A DNA stretch of 64,000 nt from Membranipora membranacea (lineage: Eukaryota > Bryozoa > Gymnolaemata > Cheilostomatida > Membraniporidae): NCBI GenBank assembly GCA_914767715.1, contig OU612071.1, forward strand, positions 23,867,681 to 23,931,680, written 5' to 3'. A model generated the notes under the pieces. That model did not search any database. It saw only the letters and a list, made by a program, of their open reading frames with translations, and was not told the DNA's origin. A program made the position numbers and the translations under genes. Position 1 is the first letter of the stretch, and every line of letters begins with the position of its first letter. Positions 22,317 through 33,145 of the stretch are shown here, piece by piece.

Positions 22317-22516
22317 GCAATAAGAATCGCCACAGAACCAACATAATTATACAGAACATAAACAAACTTGAGGCCTTCTCTCTGTCGCTGGAGCTGTACA
22401 CACCACCATTGTTTGATTACCTGAAGCCTAAACATGAGCAACATTGAGAGAAAGCCGATTGTATTTGTCAAGATGTATGATATGGTCTTCCTTATGTTTT
22501 CACCATCTCTCTTTCA

Positions 22517-22522
22517 AATAAA
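22517..22522 (+). terminator. Polyadenylation signal
   Basis: AATAAA about 200 bp after the stop of the propeller gene, the right place for its 3' end. Confidence 0.5.
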
Positions 22523-22758
22523 GCTATTTGAATAATGATCATAATTATGATTGTGAACAAAATTAACATTGCCTTAAAATTGCCAATCTGCGGGCTTTTT
22601 CAAAGGAGCTTCATGGTAAAATGAGCTAAATGATAGTCATTTGATTTCATTTATCTGATTAGATTGATAACATTTACATACATACATTACAGTGCACACC
22701 GACGAATGATGGGCAAGGTCTAAAACTACATGATTTGAGTCTCAAAAGTCGACATCAC

Positions 22759-23742
22759 TTAAAGGGCAACCAAGGTTTTGCAGAAATGCATAAATGGGTA
22801 GTAAATAATGTGCTAGGCAGTATCCACTTTGTGCATGATGCTGTGCAAGACTCAAAGTAGTTGCTGACTCTAAGCTGGATAACGCTTCAGTTTAGGGGAG
22901 GTTGCAAGACATTGCTGTAATAATGATAGAGCACAAGCTGGGGCTCCCTGCATACTAAAGATGTCTTCAATTTCTTCAGAGAAAATTGAAAGTCTCATCT
23001 GCAGAACCCATTCTTCAAAACAACTGGACTGTGGTGTTATCTACTCATTTCTGCATAGAATGACCAATGTGCGTGTGTCTGGTTTTGATTTGATTGGCTG
23101 ATGAGTTTTGGTTTGTTATTGTTTGGAGTTGTTTGTCCAAAACACCTTACATGAGTAGCTAACTGCAAATTGTTGGACTGAATTCCAGCCTAAAATCTTC
23201 TATTGTTTTTTCATTTAAACTGAACAAATCTTTTCCTTCAACTTCAAAATATATTAATCTTCAGTGGAATAAGCGGGGATCCCCACAAGCTGAATAAAGC
23301 AGGAACAAGTTACTGCTCTCTGATTTTCTATTTTAGCTTAGTTTGAGTACCCAATGGATGAAATGTTTCACAAGAAATCTGGCTGAATAATCATCAGGAT
23401 TAGATTTTGTCTTTTTCCCTATGCACAACGTACCATCTGCTATTGCCAGTGGTGGAAATGGAAATAAATAAGTGCCTTTACACCAGACATCGTGAAGTTT
23501 TCTGATGTTTTTGTGTTTCTGGTGTATCTGTATTTTAGAGCCTAAATCTAAGAGCATGTTTTGACTGAAGCAAACAGTAAAGTAAAAGTAAACAAACCCT
23601 ACAATTCAACATGCTCATACGTGCCCATACACTTATTGAAGGTGTATAGGCATTTTTGTGAACTTCTATACACTGTATAGGCCTGTATTTCCACTACTAG
23701 CTATTAATCTATGAGAAATTGTTTGAAACCCTGATTGCCCTT
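22759..23742. mobile_element. TTAA-flanked MITE, long copy
   Basis: Inverted relative to 2139-2512. The left end TTAAAGGGCAACCAAGGTTT and right end GTTTGAAACCCTGATTGCCC match the short copy's ends in reverse complement, as do interior blocks (GTTGCTGACTCTAAGCTGG; GGATGAAATGTTTCACAAGA; GTCTTTTTCCCTATGC). Two extra interior segments, about 22945-23310 and 23450-23710, are absent from the short copy. They are either insertions here or deletions there. Confidence 0.65.
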
Positions 23743-24139
23743 GTTATATTGTGGTGTTGTATATTAATGGCAATTAGATATACATCAAAAAGACTGATAT
23801 TTGTTGTGTGTCAGAGAGTCATTATATTATTGCTTCTTATTCCAAACAGGATACAGCATCAAAATGGATGTGTACAGGCAACACTGCGCCTACATAAGTA
23901 TAGTTAGTAACATAGGGTGTTGTCTGATATCAAGTATAGTTAAGACAACTCCAGAATACGATATAAATTTCCATTTTCTTATGAAAAGTATCAAAAGAGT
24001 TTTGACATCAAATTATGTTCAGCTGAATGGAATGTCACATGTCACAGTGCAAGGCAAATAGTAAATGAGATATTATTTAGTAGCAGTTTAGATAGTGCGA
24101 GTAGCTTACAGATCAAGTAGTTTACATATTTAGTAATCG
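23743..24139. other. Intergenic, nothing recognised
   Basis: AT-rich sequence with no supported feature. Confidence 0.4.
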
Positions 24140-24142
24140 ACA

Positions 24143-25120
24143 TCAGATTAGGTTAGCGACTAGTACATCATGAGGTTTGTCGAGAACTCTGCCATGTATC
24201 TGTATAGCGGTCGACGGGTTGTGTAGTATATGTACTACTATGAGGTTGTACGGGAGTAGACGAAGTGAAAGTAGGCGGTGTCGGAGTAGGTGGTAGTCCA
24301 GATATCTGTCGGGTGTGAGTACAGTAGGCATTGAGTCAACATTGTCAGGCACAGGAGTTGTCATCAGCTCTAAATCTATGACAGTCTGAGAACAGGGCTG
24401 AAAATACGGTTTCAAATGAGAAATGTTTCTATCAAACCTTCTACCATCACTTCACTCAACAGTAACATTGCTCCCACGGGTGCTCACTACAGTAACTGGT
24501 TCTGGATAGAAAGGTATGTCAGTTTTTCTAGGTGAAGGAATTTTCATAAAATTTTTGTCACCTGAGTTTGGCTCAAATAGCTAGCTGTATTTTTGTTATC
24601 CGCATAGAGCTTTGATTTTCACTTATACTCAGCATTATTATAAGGAATATCAAGAAAATCCTCCCTGCTTTTCGACCATAGAGCTTCTCAGATGGAGATT
24701 TACCAGTGGCTGGGTGTGGAATATTACGTTAGGCGGTGATGTAGCTCTTTACTTCACCTTTATAGTTTTTTTTTTCACTATAGGCTATCTCAATTCTTTT
24801 CATGAGAGATGAATTCTGTCTCTCCACTTCTCCGTTAGCTTGAGGCCAGCGAGGAGTGATTCTAAAATGCTTTATATCCTGATGGTCACAAAAAACTGTG
24901 TTGATGTGAAACTAGTAGCATTATCAGTTTCTGGGCAGGCCATGTGTGAAAAGATATCAGATAAAACATCGATAGTACACTCAGCATTGATAGTTTTCAT
25001 GAAACGCACCCCCTTAAATCTACTGTGGTAATCTATGACAACAAGAATGGTGTCACCATTTTAATTATGAGTACTTACTTGGTCTCTGTGTAGTGCGTGG
25101 AAGCTCAATCATGTAATCAA
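24143..25120 (-). pseudogene. Decayed Ty3/gypsy-type integrase
   Basis: Minus-strand fragments in shifted frames follow the order of a retrotransposon integrase. VVIDYHSRF (first catalytic Asp, about 25030) is followed by a PETDNATSF block (second Asp), then ANGEVERQN around the catalytic Glu (about 24820-24840). Next come HPATGKSPSE (about 24700) and a C-terminal GRRFDRNISHLKP (about 24420-24450). Several stops and frameshifts separate the blocks. No LTR or reverse transcriptase was found alongside. Confidence 0.6.
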
Positions 25121-25233
25121 AGCGGTGTGTCAGTATCACAGGCCTCTTAGCCAAATTAAATTAGCAAAGGACTCCAACCCAATTTTTAGTGTAGGAAAGA
25201 GGAATCAGTCTGTGGTCACTCTAAAATTGCCCG

Positions 25234-25418
25234 CCATGCCATGCCATGCCATACCATGCCATGCCATGCCATGCCATGCCATGCCATGCCATGCCATGCC
25301 ATGCCATGCCATGCCATGCCATGCCATGCCATGCCATGCCATGCCATGCCATGCCATGCCATGCCATGCCATGCCATGCCATGCCATACCATGCCATGCC
25401 ATGCCATGCCATGCCATG
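25234..25418. repeat. (ATGCC)n pentanucleotide array, about 37 units
   Basis: An almost perfect run of ATGCC, with single ATACC variant units near 25251 and 25386. Because 5 is prime to 3, every frame on both strands is open (Met-Pro-Cys-His-Ala repeats on one, Met-Ala-Trp-His-Gly on the other), so the apparent proteins are artefacts. It lies between two transposon relics. Confidence 0.95.
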
Positions 25419-25463
25419 TCAATGTCATGCCAATGCCTTCTTAGTAATAATGCCTTGCTAATG

Positions 25464-26160
25464 TTAAGTCATCAAGCCATTGTGCATTTCTAATGCTGCA
25501 TCTGTGCCTAACGTGAAGATTTTGTTTTTTAAATGAGGCCTAGCGTTTATAAGTGCTGCTGCAAAATTGGCATATATGTGGGTAAAATGTTCCTGGTGAA
25601 GGATGAGAGGACCTAGAATATAAGGAGCATTCCCATTTTCAGTCACCAAATATGAATTTTTGAATACTATTGCTGAAAGATGGTATGTCGTGACATTTTA
25701 TGTCATATCGATGACTAAAATCTCTCTGTTTTCAATTGCCAGCTCCAGCAAATCAAGCTGCATCGATTTGCAATCATAATAAATTATGATGGTGTTTCAG
25801 TGATTTCTATTATGCCGCTTTCTGGCTTTTTACTTTCATTAATTAGCATCAAAATTCTGTCCGCCCTCTACAAAATTTTGCTATAAGTCGAAAATTTCTC
25901 TCATGTTTCTCGGTTTTTTAATTGTGTCGGCAAAAGTATCAGTAAATAGTTTTTGGCCGTACCCCTAATTTGGGCTGGTTCTTCATGTCATCTCTCATAC
26001 TTTCTTTGGATTTTGAATATGGCTTGTTCGTTTCAGAGTTGTCATGTGGCATGTCAAGCACTTCAACAACATGGCCCTTAAAGTCATTGATCAATAGAGT
26101 CTGGCTTGGGAGCTTTCTCTCTCTTTTTTTGGAGAGAAACTGTTTTCCTTGAAAATTCCA
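25464..26160 (-). pseudogene. Transposase-like relic (MULE-like)
   Basis: The minus strand reads LVIDMT, then after a stop a frame with YLVTENGNAPYILGPLILHQ, followed by LINARPHL and TLGTDAALE. The L-G-P-L-I-L-H-Q and G-T-D blocks resemble a transposase family I recall from cnidarian and sponge genomes, possibly MULE-type. Upstream minus-strand fragments (about 25970-26110, MPHDNSETNKPYSKSKESMR) may be its N-terminal side. Stops interrupt it. The family name is tentative. Confidence 0.35.
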
Positions 26161-26432
26161 CCTGAAATTTATGAAGATAATATGTGGTCTTAATTAAATA
26201 GTCATCAATTTCGTCATTGCCCTGACTGTAATCTGCCATATAAAATTTGGATGGGCCGCTCCGGTTTATAATTTGGCCATGCCGGTCTCTCGTGAGATCT
26301 CTCCTGGATGGCAGTTAACCCATATAAATTAGTCACGCTCCCATTCCATTAACTTCAAATGGTACTTTGTTCTGAATTTTCATAGTACTTTTAGTAAATC
26401 CATCTAATTGATCTACTGTATTATGTAGAGGT

Positions 26433-27975
26433 TTGGTAACGAACCAGACTAAAAAAAACTCTGCACCTGAGCATGTAGTGATAGGCGATTCTAAATTAAG
26501 CAATCATGATTTTTGCAACAACATTAATGACTATTATATCAATCTAGGTGGGACAGCCCTACCACCGAAAGTTGATATTACGCCTAATCCTGAACAGAAG
26601 CTGCAACCAATTAGCATTGGAGAAGTGAGAAATCTGCTGAAACAGCTAAATGTTGCCAAATCAACTAGCAGAGAAGATTTTCCCACATTGATATCGAAGA
26701 TGGGAGCTGAAGATATGTGCATTCCACTGCATGATGTGCTAAATTGTATGCTTTCCACATGTGCCTACCCAGATAAGTGGAAACGAGCACAAGTCACACC
26801 TGTGCCAAAACACAAATTTCCAGCTGAGTATAAGGATTATAGACCTATATCACTCCTGTTTCACCTTGGCAAGATAGCTGAGCAGGTGATCATCAACAAG
26901 ATGCAGACTAAAGTAGACGAGATAGTGAACCCTAGCCAGCATGCATACCGGCCTGCTGTTAGCGCCACAGATGCTCTTCTCCAGATGGTAGATGACTGGA
27001 CGCAGACCTTAGATAAGAACACTTCGGTAAAATATGTGCCAAATGCTTGTTTAGATTTTTCCAAGGCCTTTGATAGGCTCCAGCATTCCATCCTGATAGA
27101 AAAAATGGTAAATCATGGTTTCAATAGAAATATTATTTTGCGAGTAGAAGATTTTTTGGCAAACACCAGTCAAACACCTAAATCATAGTGTAGCTAATGG
27201 CATTCAGCAAGCTTCAGATTGGTCTGCAGCTAACAACATGCAACTAAATCATGACAAAACTGTTACTTTAAATGTGGCTTTTTCTGAGCGTAAAGGAATT
27301 CATGATCCTGTTAAATGTTTGGACACTGATATATTACCGTCGAAACCAGCTAAGTTTTTAGGCGTTACTATTGACCAGACATTAACTTTTTCAAATCATA
27401 TTAGTGATATTTTTAGTAGATGTAACAGTAGAATTTTCCTTATGAAACAACTTAAACAGATGGGCATGAATTCTGATCGCCTTTTAACTTTTTATAAGAC
27501 GAATGTCAAACCTGTTTTATCATATGCTGCTCCTGTTTGGTACACATTTTCAACGGAGCATGACAAGGCAAAACTAGTGAAGTTACAGAAAACTAGTAGT
27601 AAAATTGTTTTAACCGAGGTTGATGATTATTTTTCTAGATTAGATCAGCTTAATCTTCCAAAGACTGACGAGTTATTATTTCCCGTCTGTGCTCACTATT
27701 TTAGTAAAGTTTCTGAGGACCCGAGCCATCCTCTTTTTAATAGAATCAAGATCAATAATTTTAAAACATCCTCTCGTAAACCTGTAATATCAAATACAAT
27801 CCTGAGATGTGTCGAACTGAGAAGTGTCGAACTGAGAAGCGCAAGAAGAGTTTTTTTCAGTTTTTCATGTGGCATTATAATGCATGAAATACTTTTTTCT
27901 ATAACCAACCTAGTTTTATCATTTCTTTCACTGGGAAATGATATTTTGGTTGTGAAATAAACACATACATACAAC
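26433..27975 (+). pseudogene. LINE reverse transcriptase with deleted catalytic core
   Basis: The first frame (26433-27188) holds RT finger and palm motifs: KRAQVTPVPK, YKDYRPISLL and DFSKAFDRLQH (the first catalytic Asp region). It ends just after the following helix. The second frame (27238-27960) resumes at MQLNHDKT, then FLGVTIDQ, SCxxR-like repeats, YKTNVKPVLSYAAPVW and a C-terminal region. The segment that should carry motif B and the x-A-D-D box is missing, so the protein cannot polymerise. No endonuclease domain is present (5' truncated). The 3' end carries a short ACATACATACA tail near 27960-27975. It belongs to the CR1/jockey-like group. Confidence 0.7.
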
Positions 27976-28025
27976 GTGTGATGATTGGTCAATTTTCGGA
28001 TTTGCTACCGCTGACTCAGATTTTG

Positions 28026-29796
28026 CTAGTGATACAGGTTTGGGAAACTTACAGAGGGACTGTTTTGAAATGAAAGAGATATATCTATGATTTCGCAGTC
28101 AGATCTATTTGAAGTTTGGCTCCCCAAAACCTCACAGTCTGAATCACTCAGGAGGATAACTTCACCACCAGTTTTGTTGGGACCTTCAAAAACATCTGGC
28201 ATTGTGTCTTGAGTTGCATCAATTAATGGTTCTAATTGGTGCAAATTGTCTGTTTCAATATCACTTTCAAGACCTATCTCAATAAATAATGCATCATAGT
28301 GCTGGTGAGTTCGTAAGAAATGCATACCAATATTTAGCGAACTACCATCTGGATGGCTGTAAATACCACCAGAATGGTTGGGGTCATGAACATGTACAGG
28401 GGTATTATCTATATTACATATGATTGAAAAAATATTATCAACTATTGGAAAGTTATAATTCTTGGTGTTAAAATATAATTCATGTCCGATTCGGCGAGAG
28501 CCTCATCAACTGGCATACCTAGAAAGGTTCCATATGTTGCATAGTTGTTTTGTACCTCATTTCTCATTTTGTTCATCAACTCCGCTTTTTTCTCTGAAGT
28601 GATTGCAGTTACAGAATGCAGTATGCAATGGCCATCTTGTGGACTGCGTAGCCCAGACTGGAGAAGAAGAGAAAAAATTTAGAACTCAACAATTACAGGT
28701 AGTTAGACACAGATCAATTCAATATGAAGTGTAGCCAATGAGCCCTTCCTCCTTCTGTCGAGCTTGGCATATGAAAATTAACGTGTACCATTTTTTCACT
28801 CTGGTGTGGATCAAATATAGAGCATTAATTTTATTTCAAGGAGTCCTAACTTCAATTTATTAATTAAAATTTATCAAAAATCATGGTCATGGTTGAGTAC
28901 CACAGTCATTATCAGCTCAGTAGATTGAAATCATGGTGTCCCCATAATCGACTAATGCATTGGATATCTACCAATAATTTTTGTTTGACTATTTAAACAA
29001 GCTTTATTGATGTAATCTTAATGCACAATTTTAACTCGATGATAAATTAAAATTTGGTATTTATTCCTATTAGATAACTGAGAAACTCACTGAGTTGGGG
29101 ACAGCGTTGCAGGGTATTGCCTTCTCTGACCTTTGCTGCCAAGCATTCTTTTTATGGTTGTTATCAACAGGCTAAAATGATATGGACACATCAATCATCC
29201 TATACTATAACTTGTGAATTGGTGAGTTAAACAAATATTGACATAGTTCTTCACGTATTTGTAACGCAACATGGAGACACCAGAATTCAAAGTTATATTG
29301 GCAAGTCCAGCTCTTTACCATAGCTTAGCTGAATCGGTTCAGATATGATATGGCCCCATATCCTTCACAAAAATAATGCCATCCGGGTTTGATTGTCCAA
29401 AGAGTAAATGCTACTTAATTGGAAATAAGGCCTTTGAGACCGGATATAACAGTTTTCACCCGTCAACCTTTAAAACCATACAGATTATAGCAAAGATTAA
29501 ATAATAAGGCATAAACAGATTTGACTCCTTATATATTGAGTGATGTCTCTTTTCATGAACTCTGAGGGTGTGTGTACTACAGTAACAAAATACTCACTGG
29601 TGTGACATCGAAAGTTGCTGATGGTATTTTGTTAGCCAACTTTCTTTTCTTTGGCTAATTCAGTCTGCAAAAGACAAATTGAGTACCTGAGACTTAAGAG
29701 CAATAAAATATATCCCTAGTCTATTTTTGTCTGACCATTGTCCCTTCCATTCGTTATTATCATTAGTTTGTTGAAAGGGTTGGTCGTAGTGGCATT
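28026..29796 (-). CDS. OTU-like cysteine protease domain protein, four exons, one frameshift
   Basis: Minus-strand exons join in phase. 29796-29687 (acceptor TTTTTTTAG, donor GTACTC) contains NNEWKGQWSDKNRLG. 29654-29598 encodes PKKRKLANKIPSATFDVTP, where PKKRK looks like a nuclear-localisation signal. 29171-29091 encodes 27 residues. The last exon starts at 28657 with SGLRSPQDGHCILHSVTAIT, whose D-G-H-C is the OTU nucleophile motif (Cys codon 28625-28627). Further on come HDPNHSGGIY and QHYDALFIEI, where H-Y-D-A-L is the OTU catalytic-His motif. These two halves are in different frames; an indel lies near 28470-28482. The C-terminus has acidic hydrophobic segments (EVILLSDSDCEVL, CEIIDISL) resembling SUMO-interacting motifs. 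OTU proteases remove ubiquitin. Such domains also occur inside transposons, so this may be TE-derived; a LINE ends at its 3' side. Confidence 0.5.
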
Positions 29797-29916
29797 CTAA
29801 AAAAACAGTTATTATTGAACACCAATGCGAAAGAAGGGCCAGTTTTATAACTTTAAGAGTTTTACTGATTGCGCCTCATCTAACTCAAAGGAACATTTAT
29901 ATGTTAGATTTTACCT

Positions 29917-30058
29917 GGAGAGGTATACACCCGAGGGTGCTGGGGGCTGGAACAATCAACAATGAAAGCTCCCCCAGTGGGACTCGAACCCACAACTCCT
30001 GCGGCACTAATCGCCTGGCAGTGAATAGCAAGCGCGCTAACCGATTGCGCCATCTCAC
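29917..30058 (-). mobile_element. tRNA-derived SINE
   Basis: The minus strand begins GGTGAGATGGCGCAATCGGT, an A box, and has B box GGGTTCGAGTCCCAC about 55 bp later. The tRNA-like head is longer than a tRNA and the acceptor arms do not pair. It is followed by a unique tail (29917-29965) whose sequence recurs at 30321-30369. It is a SINE, not a working tRNA. Confidence 0.55.
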
Positions 30059-30320
30059 CATCCCCAAAAAAGAATGGGTTGATGGCGCTAATTAGATAGC
30101 CCGCTATTCACTACTCGGAGTTGTGTTTTCTCATCCCACAGCACATTCCAATCCACCATTGCCACCCTATGAAACACAGCGTACGTGTTAGGGTTATTGG
30201 CCTTACATGGCCCATTGCTGGGACCCCTTGTAGTAGGTTTAGCTGTCTTTCCAGCTTGTCAGCATGTCTTTCCATGCTGTCACATGTCTTTCCATGAGTC
30301 AGTCAGTAGACAAGTACACA

Positions 30321-30369
30321 GGAGAGGTATACACCCGAGGGTGCTGGGGGCTGGAACAATCAACAATGA
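30321..30369 (-). repeat. Second copy of the SINE tail
   Basis: GGAGAGGTATACACCCGAGG through ACAATCAACAATGA is identical to 29917-29965. No tRNA head follows. A rough, shortened copy of the head lies in the opposite orientation at about 30073-30130. Confidence 0.6.
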
Positions 30370-30931
30370 TGGTGTGTCACCAAGTTAGTCTAACATCACA
30401 TCATCCATTCTGAAAATGCATATATACTGCGTAAAATATTGAACATGTGTGGGAGGATTCATACGTTTGTTAAATATGAATATTGTATGAATATTTTGAG
30501 AAGAGCGAAGAATAAAAAGTTGTAGCGCTGTCATTTCACTACTATTACACATACTATTAAGCCATCAATCTCCTATCAGTATTCATATCTCGCCATTAAT
30601 AAGGATGAACTGTTTCCCTAGCAAGTACTACTTACCTGTGAGACACCAAATTCAAAACTTGGATGGAACAACTTGCACATGTTCAATAGTCTAAATAGGA
30701 TTATTCATTAAAGTAATATTAATTCTCACCTTTTATCACTTCCAGGGCTGGTGTTCCCCACAGGAGACTGGTTCAGGTATGACATATCTCTGTGTTGTCT
30801 GAGCAGACTCTACATCTTCCTGATTCCTACAAAAATTCACAGATATTGACATAAAATACCTGGTAAGTTTCCCCCGTTTTGTTGACTATCAGGTTCGTTT
30901 CTCGAAATACATCTGTATATGCTCTGATGTG
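30370..30931. other. Intergenic, nothing recognised
   Basis: No supported feature. Confidence 0.35.
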
Positions 30932-32148
30932 CAGGTGATCTAGACCATGTGTGTCCAACCTTTTCTCGGATTTGGCCAATTTTTTTGGTCATCATCCCAT
31001 TTGGCCGAACCAAGTTGATGAAGCAACTTTTGATAAAGCAGGGCGGTGTCCATGGATTTTGAAGTGGTGAGGAGCGTGCGGGAGGGGCGTTGAGCGCCTT
31101 CCCGCCGTGTTGAGGGTATGGGGGGGCCTCCAGAAAATTTTAAAAAGTCAGAGGTAGTTTTAAGGCATTTCAGCCTTTTTTGAGATGAAAATTGACAAGA
31201 AATTGGCCCCAGGATTTAAGTGTAACAGAAAGGGACCTCATTGTATTTCTACTGTGATTGATCCTTAGAATTTTATAAAATTTGGTGAACCGTAAGGTCT
31301 CAAATTTTAAAATGGTGGTTGCAAAATACACAAGGGAATCGTAGGAGGATGGCACCATATTTTACTTTCCTGCTCAACAGTCAGTACAATATGTGGTATT
31401 GTTATATTGTCCATGAAATAATTTAATAATCGTAATAATTGTCTTTTGTGTGAGCAGTTTTTCATCAAAACTCTGATTCCACTAACCACCACAGAGAAGG
31501 CTTTCGGGACAAGATGCCAAAAACTTGCCAACATTGAACTTTGACAGGCTCAATCCCTCTCTGCAACCAATTCAGAACATGCTATGTTCCTAGGCTATTT
31601 GTTCAAGTTTGGCCCAAAGGTATGTTTTGAGGCAGGCCACGGCACAGAAGGATAGCGCACATTATTCAGTCTTAGAACTATAAACCTTATGACAAACAGA
31701 AACTTGCTTCACAACCCATATGTATAACAAAAAGGGGCAACTGTTATTTACAAACATAAATATAGTCAATGTGTATCCATAACTTTTATGGTAATTTTAG
31801 GTTTTTTTTCAAAATTGACCTCCTGAAAAAGTGGTAGGACCATAGCCCCCTGGCCCTACCTATGAATACACCACTGTAAGTAAGGTAATGTAAGTCGGAA
31901 TTCCCATTTACTGCAACAGAGCATTAATTGGACTTTTCAATGTGTGATAACTGGACTTTCAGATATGACAGAATACTGAAGACCATGTACACCTTTGTGG
32001 AATTCCCTTCATGATTTTTATTTTTGAACAAGTTGTGAATATGTGTCTCAACTTTTTTTTGTGGTAAAGGTGCATTTGGCCGAACAAAATGACCAATTTG
32101 GCCGAAATGGCCGATTTGGCCAAGGTTGGGCATGGCCGATCTAGACTG
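30932..32148. mobile_element. Inverted-repeat element with CAG...CTG ends (hAT-like)
   Basis: The left end CAGGTGATCTAGACCATGTG, followed by TGTCCAACC and a GGCCAA-rich stretch, is mirrored on the right (GGTTGGGCATGGCCGATCTAGACTG). TTTGGCCGAAC motifs recur in both subterminal regions. A similar end (CAGCCATGCTCAACCGTGGC) occurs alone at 37664. No target duplication was seen, so it is old or rearranged. Confidence 0.45.
31039..31876 (-). mobile_element. Nested hAT-like element with decayed dimerisation-domain frame
   Basis: The left end CAGGGCGGTGTCCATGGATT and right end (reverse complement CAGTGGTGTATTCATAGGTA) have the CAG-GGTGT form of hAT termini. Inside, a minus-strand frame (31534-31307) reads LVPKAFSVVVSGIRVLMKN, loosely like the hAT C-terminal dimerisation region. 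The flanking octamers TGATAAAG and TAAGTAAG match only partly. It is nested within 30932-32148. Confidence 0.35.
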
Positions 32149-33145
32149 TAGAGCAATATAATGATACCGGGTTTTCCCCAATTTGAGAGCACATCAACAA
32201 ATATATACTGCTTTGAACTCAATGCTGTTAGATTGAAACGAGCTTTAAATCTAACAATGTAAAATGATTTTTGATAATTGACTCACTATAATTTCGGCCC
32301 TCTTTCAATTTAGGACAGGTTTTGGGGGAGATTAACTCGTGCTGGTGGTAGTCAATTGTCGTCAATAACTGTCTAAAATAATACCCTCGATACCTGTACG
32401 GTAAATTTTCTATTAATGGAGTTGCATATCCAGCCACTAAGGTTTTCTGCCTGATTAAGTGATGGATAATTATTTACTTACTCGTAGAATGCTGGCTTAC
32501 AGATTCCATATGTGACACCCAGATCCCCAGGAGATGTCATAGGGCATCCTGACACATATTATGACTGGAAAGATAAAGGCAAGAAAAGTCAATTAAAATT
32601 TTAAAGCAGAAATGTCATGTTCTTTTTTGTATCATTGGAATGCTCATAATACTGTGAGAAGCAATACCATACCTGCCAAAAATGATTAAATTTTGATTTT
32701 CCTAAAAATATAGGGTCTAGATGAGGCCTGCCTAGGGTGTATCTCCCCTGCAGAGCGCGGAAGCAAAAGAGCAGAGGAGATAAGGGAATGAGGCATGCCC
32801 GATGTTGATGGCTCCCATATGTACAGGAGGTTAGCAGGAAATGTGTTGGAGACAGCTGCCAAACTGCTGCCAACTTGGAAATATTTATTCAAACTCGCCT
32901 AGCGATTCTGAAAATAACTGTGTTTTCTCCGATGAGCTGTTGCTAAGTGAAGGGGCTGTCTGTCTGTCTGTCTTTGAGTCTTTTCTGGATGAGGGTGTCG
33001 TCAAAAGTGTTTTATTGACCGACATATCAACCAGTGTAAGTAAATATTCAAATGAGTGAACAAAACTTCCTTTTAATTCTTATCGATGCGACAAAATATG
33101 TACCTAATGAGAATTACAATCGAAGTACCAATATTACAAAAGGAA
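32149..33145. other. Intergenic, nothing recognised
   Basis: Only short unsupported frames. Confidence 0.4.

Noticed and set aside
25125-25493. Long Met-Pro-Cys-His-Ala and Met-Ala-Trp-His-Gly frames
   Set aside because: Artefact of the (ATGCC)n array, which is open in every frame.
29970-30058. Functional tRNA gene on the minus strand
   Set aside because: Spacing between A and B boxes is too long and the acceptor arms do not pair; fits a SINE head.
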